A DNA stretch of 8,192 bases from Oscillospiraceae bacterium (GTDB taxonomy: Bacteria; Bacillota; Clostridia; Oscillospirales; Oscillospiraceae): contig JAISFB010000148.1 of the NCBI GenBank assembly GCA_031263805.1, forward strand, positions 1 through 8,192, read 5' to 3'. The notes below the pieces were generated by a model, which saw nothing but the letters and a program-made list of their open reading frames with translations, was not told where the DNA came from and searched no databases. Positions 6,557-8,192 of the stretch are shown piece by piece; the stretch's first letter is position 1, and each line of letters opens with the position of its first letter. Made by a program: the position numbers and the translations under genes.

Positions 6557-6622
6557 TGGGGCTACTGGGACGCGTGGGCTGCGGGAGTGTGCAACGGTTG
6601 CTGTTTGATTGCTTGACAGGGC

Positions 6623-6652
6623 TTGTTTTTTATCGCGCGGTTGCTGTATAAT
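6623..6652 (+). promoter_or_regulatory. Probable promoter of the ABC-F gene
   Basis: A perfect -10 TATAAT lies at 6647-6652. The best-spaced -35 is a weak TTGTTT (6623-6628, 18-bp spacer). A perfect TTGACA (6613-6618) is also present but 28 bp away, too far to pair with it. Predicted start about 6659, leader about 50 bases. The 6487-6612 stretch before it contains only the hairpin cluster and a short palindrome GCAACGGTTGC (6591-6601), and no gene. Confidence 0.5.
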
Positions 6653-6683
6653 GCGTGTACGAACACGAATACGAACACGGTAA
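6651..6683 (+). CDS. Candidate arginine-rich leader peptide upstream of the ABC-F gene
   Basis: ATG at 6651 opens a 10-codon frame, MRVRTRIRTR, ending in TAA (6681-6683), 26 bases before the ABC-F start. Arginine fills every even position. Short upstream ORFs are known to control several ABC-F resistance genes by antibiotic-induced ribosome stalling, and Arg-X-Arg is a known macrolide-arrest motif. Against it: the ATG overlaps the TATAAT at 6647-6652, so a transcript from that box would lack it. No clear Shine-Dalgarno precedes it, and the peptide repeat simply follows a DNA repeat (ACGAACACG at 6659 and 6671). Three of its five Arg codons are CGA, unlike the CGC-rich genes around it. Confidence 0.25.
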   Translation: MRVRTRIRTR

Positions 6684-6709
6684 GCTTTAAAAGGCGGGTG
6701 AGCGAAGCT

Positions 6710-8192
6710 ATGTCGCAAATCAGCGTATCGAATCTGACGTTTTGCTATGACGGCAGCTACGATAATATTTTTGAGGACGTCAGCTTCCGGATAGATACCG
6801 ACTGGAAGCTCGGCTTCATAGGGCGCAACGGCAGGGGCAAGACTACGTTCCTGAAGCTGCTGCTCGGCAAATACGGGTACGGCGGGACGATAAGCGCGAG
6901 CGTAGATTTTGAGTATTTCCCCTACGACGTCCCGCGGGCGGACGCGGACGCCGGGGATATCTTTGAAGAAATACGTCCCGGCTGTCCCGGCTGGGAGCTC
7001 GCGCGGGAGCTGGCGCTGCTTGAAATCGGCGAGGATGTGCTGCGCCGCCCGTTCAATACGCTGTCGAACGGTGAGCGCACAAAGCTGCTGCTTGCCGCGC
7101 TTTTCCTGAAAGAGAACGGCTTTTTGCTCATCGACGAGCCCACAAACCATCTCGACGCGCGGGGCCGAGAGCTCGTCAGCCGTTACCTCAACGGCAAAAA
7201 GGGCTTCATACTCATCTCGCACGACAGGGCGTTCCTCGACGGCTGCATAGATCACGTGATGTCGATAAACAAGACCGATATCGAAATTCAGCGCGGAAGC
7301 TTCTCGTCCTGGAACCAAAACCGCGAGCTGCGCGACAGCTTTGAGCAGGACGAAAACGAAAAGCTGAAAAAGGAGATACGCCGCCTCGGTGAATCCGCGC
7401 GCCGGACGTCGGGCTGGGCGGACAAGGTGGAATCGTCGAAATACGGCACGCTCAATTCGTGTGTCAAAGTGGACAAGGGCTATTTAGGGCACAAGTCGGC
7501 GAAGATGATGAAGCGCGCGCAGTCTGCCGTGAAGCGGCGTCTGGACGCCGTGGAGGAAAAATCCAAGCTGCTGAAAAATTCAGAGAACGCCGAAGCGTTG
7601 AAAATGGTGCGCGTTCAATACCACTCAAGCCGCCTCGTATCGCTCGAGGACGTCGCGGTATATTACGGCGGCAAGCAGGTCTGCGGCGGCGTCAGCTTTA
7701 CTATCGACGGCGGCGACCGCGTATCGCTGAACGGCAAAAACGGCTCGGGCAAGTCGAGCATCCTGAAGCTCATATGCGGAATGGATATAGAGCACACGGG
7801 GGAGTGCAGGATCGGCGGCCGCCTTGCGGTGTCATACGTCTCTCAGGACGCGTCAGAGCTCCGGGGCGAGCTCTCGGAATACGCCCGGCGCAACGGATTA
7901 GACGAAAGCCTTTTTAAGGCGATACTGCGAAAGCTCGATTTTTCGCGAGTCCAGTTTGAAAAAGACATGGGAGATTTCAGCGACGGGCAGAAAAAGAAAA
8001 CGCTTCTTGCGAAAAGCCTGTGCGAAAAAGCGCACCTCCTGATCTGGGACGAACCGCTCAATTTTATTGACGTAATATCCCGTATGCAGATAGAAAGCCT
8101 CCTGCTCGAATACAAGCCTACAATACTTTTCGTGGAACACGACCGCGCATTCCGCGACGCGATAGCCACAAAAATTGTCGAGCTGCCGCCGC
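6710..8192 (+). CDS. ABC-F ATPase, Lsa/CplR-like ribosomal protection protein (3' end cut by window)
   Basis: Soluble twin-ATPase that, in this family, binds the ribosomal E site and dislodges antibiotics acting at the peptidyl transferase centre (lincosamides, streptogramin A, pleuromutilins in Lsa relatives). Seen, 494 residues with no stop: ATPase 1 has Walker A GRNGRGKT (38-45), signature LSNGE (118-122), Walker B FLLIDEP with Glu143, and switch SHDR (170-173). A basic helical interdomain linker spans about 205-305, with GWADKVE and GHKSAKMMKR as in Lsa-type proteins. ATPase 2 has Walker A GKNGSGKS (342-349), signature FSDGQ (423-427), Walker B LLIWDEP (443-449) and switch EHDR (476-479). 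There are no membrane segments, so it is not an exporter. Lsa proteins are about 500 aa, so only a few residues are missing. The ATG has GGGTGAG at 6696-6702. An in-frame GTG at 6698 is poorly placed for initiation. The resistance spectrum cannot be read from sequence alone. Confidence 0.9.
   Translation, partial: MSQISVSNLTFCYDGSYDNIFEDVSFRIDTDWKLGFIGRNGRGKTTFLKLLLGKYGYGGTISASVDFEYFPYDVPRADADAGDIFEEIRPGCPGWELARELALLEIGEDVLRRPFNTLSNGERTKLLLAALFLKENGFLLIDEPTNHLDARGRELVSRYLNGKKGFILISHDRAFLDGCIDHVMSINKTDIEIQRGSFSSWNQNRELRDSFEQDENEKLKKEIRRLGESARRTSGWADKVESSKYGTLNSCVKVDKGYLGHKSAKMMKRAQSAVKRRLDAVEEKSKLLKNSENAEALKMVRVQYHSSRLVSLEDVAVYYGGKQVCGGVSFTIDGGDRVSLNGKNGSGKSSILKLICGMDIEHTGECRIGGRLAVSYVSQDASELRGELSEYARRNGLDESLFKAILRKLDFSRVQFEKDMGDFSDGQKKKTLLAKSLCEKAHLLIWDEPLNFIDVISRMQIESLLLEYKPTILFVEHDRAFRDAIATKIVELPP

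Noticed and set aside
6613..6618. TTGACA as the working -35 of the ABC-F promoter
   Set aside because: No -10-like sequence lies 16-19 bp downstream, and TATAAT is 28 bp away.
6392..7318. Antisense open frame of 308 codons
   Set aside because: It runs through the tRNA-Trp gene and its terminator and opposite the ABC-F gene. The tail is a translation of the reverse complement of a tRNA, a frequent false gene.

Overview
The window looks like chromosomal, housekeeping-type DNA from a GC-rich member of the Clostridia (Firmicutes/Bacillota), probably a gut-associated lineage. The basis is the clostridial style of the topoisomerase pair, a single-PDZ HtrA with one N-terminal membrane anchor, a tRNA-Trp with a genome-encoded CCA, an Lsa/CplR-like ABC-F protein, and AT-rich sigma-A type promoters between GC-rich genes. 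The lineage is an inference from protein style and not a database result. No transposase, integrase, CRISPR array or phage gene is visible.

Layout. Positions 1-129 hold a leftward promoter, a GC-rich hairpin and a ribosome binding site whose start codon falls on the window edge, so a leftward gene begins just outside. Leftward genes parC-like (130-2379) and parE-like (2421-4415) form a two-gene operon encoding both subunits of a type II topoisomerase. The operon is driven by a good promoter at 4466-4494. The parE start is best placed at a TTG at 4415. The divergent intergenic region (4416-4622) also carries the promoter of htrA, a rightward membrane-anchored serine protease (4623-6284) with a long low-complexity N-terminal extension. 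A tRNA-Trp gene (6372-6445) with its own extended -10 promoter and a very strong terminator follows. After three back-to-back GC-rich hairpins (6498-6556) comes a promoter region and an ABC-F ATPase of the ribosome-protection type (6710 to the window end, missing only its last residues).

How the parts relate. ParE and ParC make one heterotetrameric enzyme for chromosome decatenation and supercoil removal. HtrA handles misfolded protein outside the membrane. The ABC-F protein probably shields the ribosome from peptidyl-transferase-centre antibiotics. No functional system links these units.

Most interesting: the ABC-F leader contains a tiny ORF, MRVRTRIRTR, with arginine at every second position. 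This resembles the Arg-X-Arg macrolide-arrest motif, but its ATG overlaps the best -10 box, so it is translated only if transcription starts further upstream. Also notable are a perfect 23-bp inverted repeat that runs from the tRNA 3' end through its terminator, and a leucine at the quinolone-resistance serine position of the A subunit.
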